Positions 1 to 7,293 of a stretch of 44,583 nucleotides of DNA are shown here, one piece after another; the stretch's first letter is position 1, and each line of letters starts with the position of its first letter. A model generated the notes under the pieces. That model was given only the letters and a program-made list of their open reading frames with translations, was not told the DNA's origin and did not search any database. Location: positions 1 to 44,583 of the forward strand of contig NZ_QAAA01000020.1 of assembly GCF_003046545.1 (NCBI RefSeq). The letters run 5' to 3'. This stretch comes from Rhodovulum imhoffii. GTDB lineage: Bacteria > Pseudomonadota > Alphaproteobacteria > Rhodobacterales > Rhodobacteraceae. The translations under genes and the position numbers were made by a program.

Positions 1-54
<54 letters not shown>

Positions 55-81
55 ATTCCTTCGCGTTATCAAACGCTTAAG

Positions 82-104
82 CGCCGCCCTCCGGGGCGGC
101 GTTT
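82..104 (+). terminator. Terminator hairpin after tRNA-fMet
   Basis: An 8-bp GC stem (82-89 with 94-101, loop TCCG) is followed by TTTG. It sits 28 bases after the tRNA CCA end, where a tRNA transcript would be expected to stop. The T run is short, so efficiency is uncertain. Confidence 0.6.
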
Positions 105-305
105 GCGTTTGGGACCACCGTGGAAGCACTGTGGAAGCAAGAGGGGCCGAAGTCCTTCGTGCTTCCACATGAGCAGTTGGGCTCAGCGCTCCTCGATGAA
201 GACACTGCACTCTTTCGAGTGTGACATCAGATTGTCGATTCCCGCGGTCACGTCCCATCTCAGGTTTACCCTGTCGAAGAACTGAACACGACATTCGAGG
301 CTGGT

Positions 306-446
306 TTGAAAAGCGCCAGCGCCTCGCCGAGCGAGTTCGAGACTTTGCATCGCGCATTCAATCGCTTCGCGACCGACTTGGAGAAACGCTTGACCGCCTT
401 GGAGCGGCAGCAGGCGGAATTACGGCAACTGTTGGAAGCTGGCTGA
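306..446 (+). CDS. Small hypothetical protein, coiled-coil-like
   Basis: The frame is open from 225 to the TGA at 444-446. The best start is TTG at 306, with GAGG five bases upstream, giving about 46 residues. The second half is a charged amphipathic helix (LEKRLTALERQQAELRQLLE) with leucines at heptad spacing, and third codon positions are GC-rich, both of which suggest real coding sequence. No family was recognised. It could be an intact small gene or the 3' remnant of a longer gene lost when DNA beside the tRNA was rearranged. The overlapping frames in this stretch lack such a pattern. Confidence 0.4.
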   Translation: MKSASASPSEFETLHRAFNRFATDLEKRLTALERQQAELRQLLEAG

Positions 447-561
447 CCCGGCGATCTGCGCTCCGGGAAGAAGCTGAGCAGAGCAAGCCGAAGCCGAGAA
501 GCACGGCCCCCGCGTCGTTTTCGTATGGCCCGAAATTCTAAGGAAACGAAAGGACACAACC

Positions 562-723
562 ATGAAGACCGGACAAAGCATCATCGACCGGATTCAGGAC
601 GCCTTGGGCGAAATGGAAGACACAGGCTTTCTGGATGAGCTGGTTAACAACGCCGAAAAAATAGGGGAAAAGGCCGAACCGCCAGCGCCAAAAAATACCT
701 CGGAAACAGATCAAACAGGCTGA
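562..723 (+). CDS. Small hypothetical protein (53 aa)
   Basis: The ATG at 562 is preceded by AAAGGA with about seven bases of spacing, and the frame closes at TGA 721-723. The product is acidic: an amphipathic N-terminal half (IIDRIQDALGEMEDTGFL) and a polar, proline-containing C-terminus, with no signal peptide or membrane segment. No family was recognised. It lies downstream of the 306-446 ORF in the same direction and could share its transcript. Its 3' end faces the PemK-like toxin gene 43 bases away. Confidence 0.5.
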   Translation: MKTGQSIIDRIQDALGEMEDTGFLDELVNNAEKIGEKAEPPAPKNTSETDQTG

Positions 724-766
724 ACCGCTCCGACTTTTCAGACGGTGGATTTCAAATTCCAGCCGA

Positions 767-1183
767 TCAGTCTTGCCGGTTCACGATACGGGCCTTGCCG
801 TCTTTGGCGGCGGCCAGAAGGGTGCCTTGTAGTCTCGCGGTGAATTTCGAACTGAAAGCACCAAGCGGGGTTCGATCCTCAAAGACAAAGGAGCGCTCAA
901 ACACATCGCTGTTGAACTCGTCCAGCATGACCCAGCAGGGCTTTTCGGTGTCGAGGCCAGCGCGTTTGGCCTCGATCTCAGGAACTTCAATAGCAATCCG
1001 CCCGTCCATTGGAGGCTGCGTTGTGATGGGAACAATGAACAGCAATGTGTTGCCGTCCGCGTTGGCAGTGGTGACGGCCATGCAGACCGGGCGAGGCTTG
1101 CGGCCTTCTGTTTCGCCCTGAATTTGCTGGCGCTTCCAAAGAAATGGATAAGTGAAGACATCACCGGCGGCGGGCTTACGCAT
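767..1183 (-). CDS. PemK/MazF-like toxin of a type II toxin-antitoxin pair
   Basis: About 138 residues. The N-terminus (GDVFTYPFLWKRQ), the segment EGRKPRPVCMAV, the segment VPITTQPP and the later CWVMLDEFN match a PemK-like family common in alphaproteobacteria. Members are expected to be mRNA endoribonucleases, an activity inferred from the family. The start chosen is ATG 1183, whose ATGCGTAA overlaps the antitoxin stop and implies translational coupling. Two upstream in-frame options exist: ATG 1198, and TTG 1204 preceded by GGAG with 7-nt spacing. It is the second gene of the pair after the antitoxin. Family assignment is fairly secure; toxicity is untested. Confidence 0.75.
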   Translation of the reverse strand: MRKPAAGDVFTYPFLWKRQQIQGETEGRKPRPVCMAVTTANADGNTLLFIVPITTQPPMDGRIAIEVPEIEAKRAGLDTEKPCWVMLDEFNSDVFERSFVFEDRTPLGAFSSKFTARLQGTLLAAAKDGKARIVNRQD

Positions 1184-1439
1184 CTGGCGTCGCGCCATTG
1201 GCAAGGTCTCGCTCCAGAGCGGCGATCATCATGGCCTTCATCTCGGCGGGCATATCCTCCAAGGTGTGCGCCTGCTGATCCGTTGTGCCTGTCAGCGCCT
1301 CGTAGCGCTCAAGGCTCATCAGCACGAACCGTGGCTTGCGATGCTTGGTGATCGCCACCGGCGCGCGACTGGCCGCGTCGAGAATGTCACCCGTCTTGCG
1401 CGCCAGATCGGCGGCGGGAAAATTCTGAATGTCGGACAT
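1176..1439 (-). CDS. Phd/YefM-family antitoxin
   Basis: 87 residues. The N-terminal half (FPAADLARKTGDILDAASRAPVAITKHRKPRFVLMSLERYEAL) carries the Phd/YefM pattern: an N-terminal strand and helices used for dimerisation and operator binding, then the 'VAITKH..PRFVLMS...YE' core. The acidic, alanine-rich C-terminus would be the toxin-neutralising tail. An excellent Shine-Dalgarno sequence (AGGAGG) stands just before the ATG at 1439. The gene precedes and overlaps the PemK-like toxin by 8 bases. Antitoxins of this type normally repress their own operon, and a short palindrome lies in the promoter region. Confidence 0.85.
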   Translation of the reverse strand: MSDIQNFPAADLARKTGDILDAASRAPVAITKHRKPRFVLMSLERYEALTGTTDQQAHTLEDMPAEMKAMMIAALERDLANGATPDA

Positions 1440-1460
1440 GGAACCCTCCTGTTTTGCCGT

Positions 1461-1480
1461 AATATACGTATTTTTCGCAT
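1461..1480 (-). promoter_or_regulatory. Possible operator/promoter of the toxin-antitoxin operon
   Basis: An AT-rich patch 25-40 bases upstream of the antitoxin start contains the perfect palindrome ATACGTAT (1464-1471) in otherwise GC-rich DNA. Phd/YefM antitoxins bind short palindromes overlapping their promoters, so this is the natural operator candidate. The assignment rests on position and symmetry only. Confidence 0.4.
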
Positions 1481-1568
1481 AATGTGCAAGAGTGGAGGAC
1501 TTAGCCCGATGCCACGATACCTATTCTTAATCAGCAGTCCAGAGACACCAAGGGTATGGCGTCCAGAG

Positions 1569-1618
1569 CCAGCCCCACCTTCCCCTGCCATTTGGGGGGC
1601 GATGTCAGGTGGGGCTGG
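1569..1618. repeat. 12-bp perfect inverted repeat in the 1440-1747 intergenic gap
   Basis: CCAGCCCCACCT (1569-1580) is matched exactly by its reverse complement at 1607-1618. The 26-base loop could itself form a short CCCC/GGGG stem. The structure lies downstream of the metallophosphoesterase gene and upstream of the toxin-antitoxin promoter on the same strand. It could be a terminator without a T run or a remnant of a small mobile sequence. The rest of this gap holds no supported gene; a second, weaker repeat (GCGATAG 1701-1707 / CTATCGC 1726-1732) lies close to the stop of the phosphoesterase gene. Confidence 0.6.
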
Positions 1619-1747
1619 GTACCCAACGGGAGCCGGAAAATCCACATGAGCGAGACGCCAAGTATCGAGCGATTGTGGGGTTTTCGGCGGCTTCGGTAGA
1701 GCGATAGGATGATAGCGACATGGCACTATCGCCCTATACTGCCACGC

Positions 1748-2551
1748 TCAGACCTCCAGCACGAATGCCGGATCGAACTCAACCTCTTCGCCCGGATACC
1801 CGCGCCCGTTCATGACGAAGCGGATAGGGCCATGTTTGCCCTTGCCAATCCAAACCTCGTTGTCGTGGCTGTGGCCGCAGATCCAGGTGTGGATGTCAAA
1901 GCTCCTGATCTCGGCCCATAGATCACTGGCGAACCCTGCACAGAGGGCGCGTTTGCTGTCATTGCCGACTTCGCGGGCAGGGTGAACCAGTTGGCGCACC
2001 GGGATGTGGTGGGTCATGACGATGGTCGGCCCGTCATGGGACTGGCGCAGCGCGTCCCAAATTGCCGCTTTGTCCATCGCGTGACGGTCGAGCATCGTGC
2101 GCACGCAGAACATGCGCCTGGGCGTGACGCCGATCCGCTGATAATCCATCAGACATTCCCCGACCATGCCCCATGCGAGGCCCTCCAGTTCGGGGAAGAG
2201 CTTCAAATCCGTCCAGAGCGGCGCGCCGATGATGCGCACGCCAGCGATTTCGGTGGCCGCGCCATGCAGCACTCGGATATCGAGGTCTTGGGCGTGCAGC
2301 TCGGCAAGCTGCCGTTCTTCTTCGGCTAACAATTTCGACCAGATCGACCCGTAGGGTTCGTGGTTACCCCAGATCACCACAACCGGGCAGCCATACTTGC
2401 GCGCGGCCCGTGCAGGGATATCCAGATGGCGGCCCATGGTATGCGTGTCGCCCGCGATCAGCACCCCGTCCACTGGCGCGGACAGGTCAGGCAGATCGAA
2501 ACCTTCCCAAAATTCGTCGTGCAGGTCACTCCAGACCAGAAAACGAGCCAT
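1748..2551 (-). CDS. Calcineurin-like metallophosphoesterase
   Basis: 267 residues, probably a soluble two-metal phosphohydrolase. The full motif set is visible in order: SDLHDEF at the N-terminus, AGDTH near residue 34, WGNHEPYG near 61, VMTHHIP near 176 and CGHSHDN near 225. These supply the Asp, Asn and His metal ligands. The substrate cannot be told from sequence. The gene is followed by inverted repeats and preceded by a HAD hydrolase and a second phosphoesterase on the same strand, so three phosphohydrolases stand in a row. A 25-base gap separates it from the HAD gene, making co-transcription plausible. Confidence 0.85.
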   Translation of the reverse strand: MARFLVWSDLHDEFWEGFDLPDLSAPVDGVLIAGDTHTMGRHLDIPARAARKYGCPVVVIWGNHEPYGSIWSKLLAEEERQLAELHAQDLDIRVLHGAATEIAGVRIIGAPLWTDLKLFPELEGLAWGMVGECLMDYQRIGVTPRRMFCVRTMLDRHAMDKAAIWDALRQSHDGPTIVMTHHIPVRQLVHPAREVGNDSKRALCAGFASDLWAEIRSFDIHTWICGHSHDNEVWIGKGKHGPIRFVMNGRGYPGEEVEFDPAFVLEV

Positions 2552-2576
2552 TTGGAACCTATACTGTTGCTTGCTT

Positions 2577-3185
2577 TCACCGACCTCGCTCGGTCATTGC
2601 GGCTTCGAAGATGTGAATTGGCATCGCTTTCATTCCAGCGGCTCTTGGACCTTCCACATCTGCAGACGGGGTGTCACCGGTAAAGAGAATTTCCGCGCAA
2701 TCGAGCCCAAGCGCCTTGGCCACGCAGCCGTAAATATCCGGTTCGGGTTTTAAGAACCCCACCTGGTAGGACAGGATCATGGCGTCGGGCGGGTCTGGCA
2801 AAAGGTTTTGCAGAACAGCACCATAGGGCGTGGCCAGGTTGGAACATACTGCAATCCTGACCCCTTGGGCGCGCAGGTCTGCCCAGATCGCGTCAACGCC
2901 GGGGCGCAGGCGTACCGACAGCAATTCCGATGCGATTTCGGAAGCGACCTGATCAAGCAGCCCCTCGGGCAGGTCAACTTCAAGTGCGCCAGCCCAACTA
3001 TCCAGCGCCCGATCTTCGCGCATTAGCCTGTGCCGAAGCGCCCGCGCAGCGGCAGGTTGCAGCGCGTCAATCAGGGGTCTGTAGGGTTTGCGCTTGTCGG
3101 TGATTTCAACAATGGTTCCAAAAACATCAAAGCAGACGGCCTTGATGTCATGATGGCCTGCGATGACTTGACCAGATTGTAGCAT
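2577..3185 (-). CDS. HAD-superfamily hydrolase (haloacid dehalogenase-like)
   Basis: About 202 residues. Motif I is CFDVFGTIVE with the nucleophile Asp, motif II is VCSNLATP, a lysine follows in GFLKPEPDIY, and motif IV is FTGDTPSADVEG, so the four HAD motifs are complete. The DVFGT form resembles 2-haloacid dehalogenases and small phosphatases; the substrate is unknown. ATG 3185 was chosen because AAGGAG stands seven bases upstream and the upstream gene stops only one base before it. The longer in-frame start at 3215 would lie inside that gene and lacks such a site. The two genes are almost certainly translated from one message. Confidence 0.8.
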   Translation of the reverse strand: MLQSGQVIAGHHDIKAVCFDVFGTIVEITDKRKPYRPLIDALQPAAARALRHRLMREDRALDSWAGALEVDLPEGLLDQVASEIASELLSVRLRPGVDAIWADLRAQGVRIAVCSNLATPYGAVLQNLLPDPPDAMILSYQVGFLKPEPDIYGCVAKALGLDCAEILFTGDTPSADVEGPRAAGMKAMPIHIFEAAMTERGR

Positions 3186-3186
3186 A

Positions 3187-3753
3187 TCAGAACTCCTTGG
3201 CATTGTGTTCGACATCCGCCCAGTGCCGGTTCACGGGCAGGGTTTTGGCGCGGCGAGCGATATCCTCAAAGCGAACGGGCATGAAATCCCAGACATCGAC
3301 GCCCGCGTTGACGCTGTTGCGCGACCCTTTCCATTGCCCATGGACGTGGCCGAAAATCTGAAGCGCGCCGCGCCGCGCACGGTTCCAGGTGATCATGGGG
3401 TAATGGCACAGGGTATGCGCCTGGTTGTCGGGGCCATCCTTGACCTCCGCCATGTGCGAAATGCTGTCCCACGGCAAGGCTAGTGTCGGTTCCAGATCGT
3501 GGTTGCCGATCACCAGATGTTTGCGGGCGCCGGGAAGCTGCCCGAAGATGGCTTCGAGATAGTTGGCCTCTTTGGCCTTTGGGCCGAAGGCAAAGTCACC
3601 GATGATCCAGAGATCATCCTCGGGCCGCACCCTGGACCACAGATTCTCGATCAGCACCGTGTCCATGTGGCCGGCATTGCGAAAGGGCCGTCCGCACAGC
3701 GCGATGACGTTCTCATGCCCGAAATGGGTGTCTGCTGTATACCAGTTGGTCAT
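3187..3753 (-). CDS. Metallophosphoesterase, phage/bacterial small type
   Basis: 188 residues from ATG 3753, which has GGAGGCAAGGAC just upstream; an extended start at 3816 is less likely. The N-terminus WYTADTHFGHENVI is typical of a compact calcineurin-like family often found in phages and mobile regions. Further motifs are GDFAFGPK, IGNHDLEP, CHYPMITWN and FGHVHGQW, so the metal-binding set is complete. Biological substrate unknown. It is the first gene of a three-phosphohydrolase run and abuts the HAD gene, its stop codon lying one base before the next ATG. Confidence 0.85.
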   Translation of the reverse strand: MTNWYTADTHFGHENVIALCGRPFRNAGHMDTVLIENLWSRVRPEDDLWIIGDFAFGPKAKEANYLEAIFGQLPGARKHLVIGNHDLEPTLALPWDSISHMAEVKDGPDNQAHTLCHYPMITWNRARRGALQIFGHVHGQWKGSRNSVNAGVDVWDFMPVRFEDIARRAKTLPVNRHWADVEHNAKEF

Positions 3754-3934
3754 GTCCTTGCCTCCGTCATGCCAAGTGGCGGCGGCGTCGGAGGCGTTGC
3801 GGTGATAGGGGATCATCTATCGGCGAACAGCTCGTAGCCGCCCGCCGTTTTGCGGGCGCTAAATCAGGGTGATATGTGCGCGTACTGTGATCATGTGGGC
3901 CTCATAGCCGGTTTGCACAGTTTTGGCCAGTCGC

Positions 3935-4114
3935 CTACGGCGCGCCGTTCACGAAATCCTCTGCGGCCCGATTGAGCCGCGCCCAGTCCCGCACCCGCGC
4001 CTTCAGTTCGGCAAGTCGAGCGTCTTCTGTCGGGGTGCGGTTGCGCCCGCAGAGGTCGGCCAGTTCCTTGCGGTCGGCTTGGTACTTTGGGCTGTCGATC
4101 CAGTGAGTTTCCAT
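3935..4114 (-). CDS. Small hypothetical protein (59 aa)
   Basis: From ATG 4114 (preceded by AGGAAAG) the product is a short charged helical protein beginning METHWIDSPKYQADRKEL and containing two cysteines (one in DLCGRNRT). An in-frame start at 4159 would overlap the upstream gene and is less likely. No family was recognised. It follows the zinc-ribbon membrane protein gene by 10 bases on the same strand and may be in its operon. The bases between here and the phosphoesterase (3754-3934) show no gene. Confidence 0.55.
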   Translation of the reverse strand: METHWIDSPKYQADRKELADLCGRNRTPTEDARLAELKARVRDWARLNRAAEDFVNGAP

Positions 4115-4124
4115 GGCGGCTTTC

Positions 4125-4421
4125 CTATTCCTTGCGGTGCCAAAGCACTTCGGAGACATCGAATTTATGCGCCCTGAACAGGAAGAAGCCTCCGATCAGA
4201 ACGAAAGGGGACCCCCACCACCAGATACCTTTGCCGTCGATAAACATCAGGCCCAGACCGATGATCAGAGTGAACGCGCCGATCTTGTAGATTTTCAGAC
4301 GCTTGGCCCATTCGGGTGTCGTGTCCTTGGTTGCCTGGCAACTGGGGCAAACATCTGCCCGCGCGTCCATCTCTGTGTAGCAGAACGGGCATGTCTGGGT
4401 ATCTGGTGCGATGTCAGCCAT
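4125..4421 (-). CDS. Zinc-ribbon membrane protein
   Basis: 98 residues. The N-terminus has two CxxC knuckles (CPFC at about 11-14 and CPSC at about 25-28), forming a likely zinc ribbon. These are followed by a basic linker and two hydrophobic segments (IGAFTLIIGLGLMFI and WWWGSPFVLIGGFFLF), so the protein should sit in the inner membrane with the ribbon in the cytoplasm. Function unknown; zinc-ribbon/double-TM proteins of this size are common and uncharacterised. It lies 4 bases after the 4426-4827 frame and 10 bases before the 59-residue gene. Confidence 0.65.
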   Translation of the reverse strand: MADIAPDTQTCPFCYTEMDARADVCPSCQATKDTTPEWAKRLKIYKIGAFTLIIGLGLMFIDGKGIWWWGSPFVLIGGFFLFRAHKFDVSEVLWHRKE

Positions 4422-4425
4422 GGCG

Positions 4426-4827
4426 TCACAGGTCCATGTCGGCGGGCGCGACCGGCGCGTTGGTGGTCAAGGCTTCGAGGATTTGACGATCCACCTCGGC
4501 GACATGCTGGCGGATCAGATCGAAATCGGTCAGCGAAAAGCTGACGGATGAGAGCTGCGCGCCGCCGCTAACCCCAACCGTGAACAGCGCCGTGCAACCC
4601 GGCATGATCGGCGTTTCACGGTGTTGGCGAAAACGGTATTCGGCATCGGCACTGAAGCCCGTTGTGCAGGGTCGATACTGGATCGTCTTGCGCGCCCCGA
4701 ACTGGCTGACAGTGGTGATCTCATGCAGCGGCTGGCCGTCGAGATCGGGGATGAAGCCATCCTCGCCCCACGCCCAGGTCGCGCTGCTTCCGTCGCGTTT
4801 TGAGGGCGGGCCATAGCGCTCTACCAA
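4426..4827 (-). pseudogene. Hypothetical protein, probably lacking its 5' end
   Basis: The open frame encodes about 133 residues beginning VERYGPPSKRDGSSATWAWGEDGF and ending in an acidic tail, and is clearly protein-like. No ATG exists: an in-frame TAA lies six bases before the TTG at 4827, and there is no good ribosome site for that TTG. Similar folds usually start with a signal peptide, which is absent here. It is either a gene with an unusual TTG start or a truncated remnant. The 130 bases between it and tRNA-Lys show nothing recognisable. No function can be assigned. Confidence 0.5.
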
Positions 4828-4957
4828 CCATGCTTACCAAAGCGTTAACAGGCGCGTCGCGTGTCAGCCGAACCGCATGTTTGAAAAATGTTTGAAAAAC
4901 GCGAAAACCGCCAAGCTGTTGCCTAGCGGCTTTTCGTTTCCGATCAATCGGTTGCAG

Positions 4958-5033
4958 TGGTGAGCCGTGCAGGATTCGAACCTGCGACCCACTGATTAAA
5001 AGTCAGTTGCTCTACCAACTGAGCTAACGGCCC
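4958..5033 (-). tRNA. tRNA-Lys (TTT)
   Basis: A complete 76-base cloverleaf including encoded CCA. The acceptor stem is GGGCCGT/ACGGCTC with one G-T pair. The D arm contains AGCTCAGTTGGTAGAGC, the anticodon arm is CTGACTTTTAATCAG with anticodon TTT, and the T arm is GCAGGTTCGAATCCTGC. Discriminator base is A. It is transcribed toward the accessory region and is the right-hand tRNA bounding it. Confidence 0.97.
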
Positions 5034-5142
5034 ACTCGAGGCCTGCTTCGTAGAAAACAGTGGCGGTGGGGTCAAGGGGAAAAAATGCGTTTTTCGATGC
5101 CGCTTCTGGATTTGTGTTTGAAGCCGGTCTATATGCGCGGTC

Positions 5143-5982
5143 ATGCAGAATTTGGTGCTGAAAAACGGCCTTCCCTTTCTCAAGATGCATGGGCTGGGCA
5201 ACGACTTCGTGGTGATCGACCGGCGCGTGGCAGCGGTACCCATGACGGGGGGGCTGGTTACGGCCATCGCGGACCGCCACCGGGGGGTGGGGTTCGATCA
5301 GCTTGCCTGTATCGATTCCTCGCAGTCGGCGGAGGCCGCCCTTGTTTTCTACAATGCAGACGGGTCTCTTTCCGCGGCTTGCGGCAATGCAACGCGCTGT
5401 ATCGCCCGCTACCTGATGGAAGAAAGCGGCAAGACGGATCTGACACTGGAAACCGGGCGCGGGATTATCGCCGTGCGTGATGCCGGGGGGGGGGGGACCT
5501 CCGTCAACATGGGGCTGCCGCTTCTGAACTGGCGTGACATCCCCCTGGCGCAAGAAATGGACAGCCTGCATGTGCCGATCGGGGGAGATCCGGTCGCCAC
5601 TGGCATGGGTAACCCGCATTGTACCTTCTTCGTGGAGGATGCCGAGGCGGTCGATCTGCCAGTCTTCGGTGCCGCCCATGAACACCACCCCCTGTTCCCG
5701 GAACGCACGAATGTTCAGGTGGCGCATCTGGTGGCGCCCGATCACCTGCGCATGCGGGTCTGGGAGCGCGGCGTGGGGGTGACGCTCGCCTCGGGGTCGT
5801 CCTCTTGCGCGACGGCGGTGGCAGCGGCGCGGCGCGGGCTGACGGGACGGCGGGTGCGTATCGACCTCGATGGGGGTCGGCTCGATATCGACTGGCAAGA
5901 CGATGGTGTCTGGATGACCGGCCCGACCGCACATGTATTTGCCGGCACCCTGACACCAGACTTTCTGAGGGGCGTTCTGTGA
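5143..5982 (+). CDS. dapF: Diaminopimelate epimerase
   Basis: 279 residues. It converts LL- to meso-diaminopimelate for lysine and peptidoglycan. The N-terminal signature KMHGLGNDFVVID, catalytic-site segment AACGNATRC (Cys80), MGNPHC and C-terminal GPTAHVF are all present. Two oddities: the second catalytic segment, normally ACGxG, reads LASGSSSC here, placing Ser217 where the second catalytic Cys is expected and a Cys five residues later; and a 12-G run (5485-5496) encodes four glycines at 115-118. The start at 5143 gives about 10 residues more than short homologues before MHGLGNDF. Its stop overlaps the mtaB start (GTGA). Confidence 0.95.
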   Translation: MQNLVLKNGLPFLKMHGLGNDFVVIDRRVAAVPMTGGLVTAIADRHRGVGFDQLACIDSSQSAEAALVFYNADGSLSAACGNATRCIARYLMEESGKTDLTLETGRGIIAVRDAGGGGTSVNMGLPLLNWRDIPLAQEMDSLHVPIGGDPVATGMGNPHCTFFVEDAEAVDLPVFGAAHEHHPLFPERTNVQVAHLVAPDHLRMRVWERGVGVTLASGSSSCATAVAAARRGLTGRRVRIDLDGGRLDIDWQDDGVWMTGPTAHVFAGTLTPDFLRGVL

Positions 5983-7241
5983 CACCGCGCTTCACCACGC
6001 TGGGGTGTCGCCTGAATGCCTTTGAAACCGAGGCGATGAAGGCACTCGCCGCCGAGGCCGGGGTGGAAGATGTGCTGGTGGTAAATACCTGTGCCGTTAC
6101 CGCGGAGGCCGTGCGCAAGGCGCGTCAGGACATCCGCCGCCTGCGCCGGGACAACCCGCGGGCGCGGATCGTGGTGACCGGCTGTGCCGCGCAGACCGAG
6201 CCGGACCGTTTCGCGGCGATGGCGGAAGTGGATCTTGTACTCGGCAATGCCGAAAAGATGCGGGCGGAAACCTGGAGCGCCCTTGCCAGGGAGCCGGATT
6301 TCATCGGCGAGACGGAGAAGGTGCAGGTGGATGACATCATGTCTGTCACCGAAACCGCCGGGCACCTGATCGACGGCTTCGGGACCCGCAGCCGTGCCTA
6401 TGTACAGATTCAGAACGGGTGCGATCACCGCTGTACCTTTTGCATCATTCCCTTTGGACGTGGCAATTCACGCTCTGTCCCTGCGGGCGTGGTGGTGGCG
6501 CAGATCCGCCGCCTTGTCGCGCGCGGGTATAATGAGGTCGTCCTGACCGGCGTAGACCTGACAAGCTGGGGCGCGGATCTGCCCGCACAGCCCCGGCTGG
6601 GGGACCTTGTGGGGCGTATTCTCCGGCTTGTGCCGGAGTTGCCGCGCCTGCGGATCAGTTCGATCGATTCAATCGAGGCGGACCCGGCGCTGATGCGGGC
6701 TCTTGCGGAGGAGGCGCGGCTGATGCCACATCTGCACCTGTCTTTGCAAGCGGGCGACGACATGATCCTCAAACGGATGAAGCGTCGGCATACCCGTGCG
6801 GATGCCATAGCCTTTTGCCGGGAGGCCCGCCGGCTGCGCCCGGAGATTACCTTCGGCGCCGATATCATCGCGGGTTTCCCGACCGAGACGGAGCCGATGT
6901 TCGAAAACTCCCTGCGCCTGGTGGCGGAATGTGACCTGACATGGCTGCATGTTTTCCCCTATTCCCCGCGCCCGGGCACGCCGGCGGCGCGTATGCCCCA
7001 GGTTGCCGGCGGCACCGTCCGGGAGCGGGCGGCCCGTCTGCGCGCGGCCGGTGAGGCGCAAGTAGTGCGGCATCTCGCGGCGCAGATCGGAAAGAGCCAC
7101 AATATCTTGATGGAGTCGCCCCGCATGGGTCGGACGGAACAGTTCGCCGAGGTCGAATTTTCCACTGACCGCCCCGAAGGGAAAATCGTTTCCGCCGTGA
7201 TTGCGGGGCAGGATGGCGCGCGTTTGCAGGTTCGTGAATAG
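5979..7241 (+). CDS. mtaB: tRNA t6A37 methylthiotransferase MtaB
   Basis: 420 residues. A radical-SAM enzyme that adds a methylthio group to N6-threonylcarbamoyladenosine at tRNA position 37. The N-terminal MTTase domain has its three cluster cysteines (TLGCRLN, NTCAVT, TGCAAQ). The radical-SAM triad is CDHRCTFC near residue 148, and a TRAM-like C-terminal tail follows. The start is GTG 5979, which overlaps the dapF stop by 4 bases; longer open sequence upstream is dapF in another frame. The dapF-mtaB pair is translationally coupled. MtaB rather than MiaB is chosen from the N-terminal form and size. Confidence 0.92.
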   Translation: MTPRFTTLGCRLNAFETEAMKALAAEAGVEDVLVVNTCAVTAEAVRKARQDIRRLRRDNPRARIVVTGCAAQTEPDRFAAMAEVDLVLGNAEKMRAETWSALAREPDFIGETEKVQVDDIMSVTETAGHLIDGFGTRSRAYVQIQNGCDHRCTFCIIPFGRGNSRSVPAGVVVAQIRRLVARGYNEVVLTGVDLTSWGADLPAQPRLGDLVGRILRLVPELPRLRISSIDSIEADPALMRALAEEARLMPHLHLSLQAGDDMILKRMKRRHTRADAIAFCREARRLRPEITFGADIIAGFPTETEPMFENSLRLVAECDLTWLHVFPYSPRPGTPAARMPQVAGGTVRERAARLRAAGEAQVVRHLAAQIGKSHNILMESPRMGRTEQFAEVEFSTDRPEGKIVSAVIAGQDGARLQVRE

Positions 7242-7293
7242 ACAGCCCCATGCGCCTGTCCTATCCTGACCGCATTGCAGGAAGGAAGACCCG

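Noticed and set aside
120-168. GTGGAAGCA repeats (two direct, one inverted) as integrase arm-type sites
   Set aside because: Short, unflanked by an integrase gene, and explainable by chance; no functional claim is supportable.
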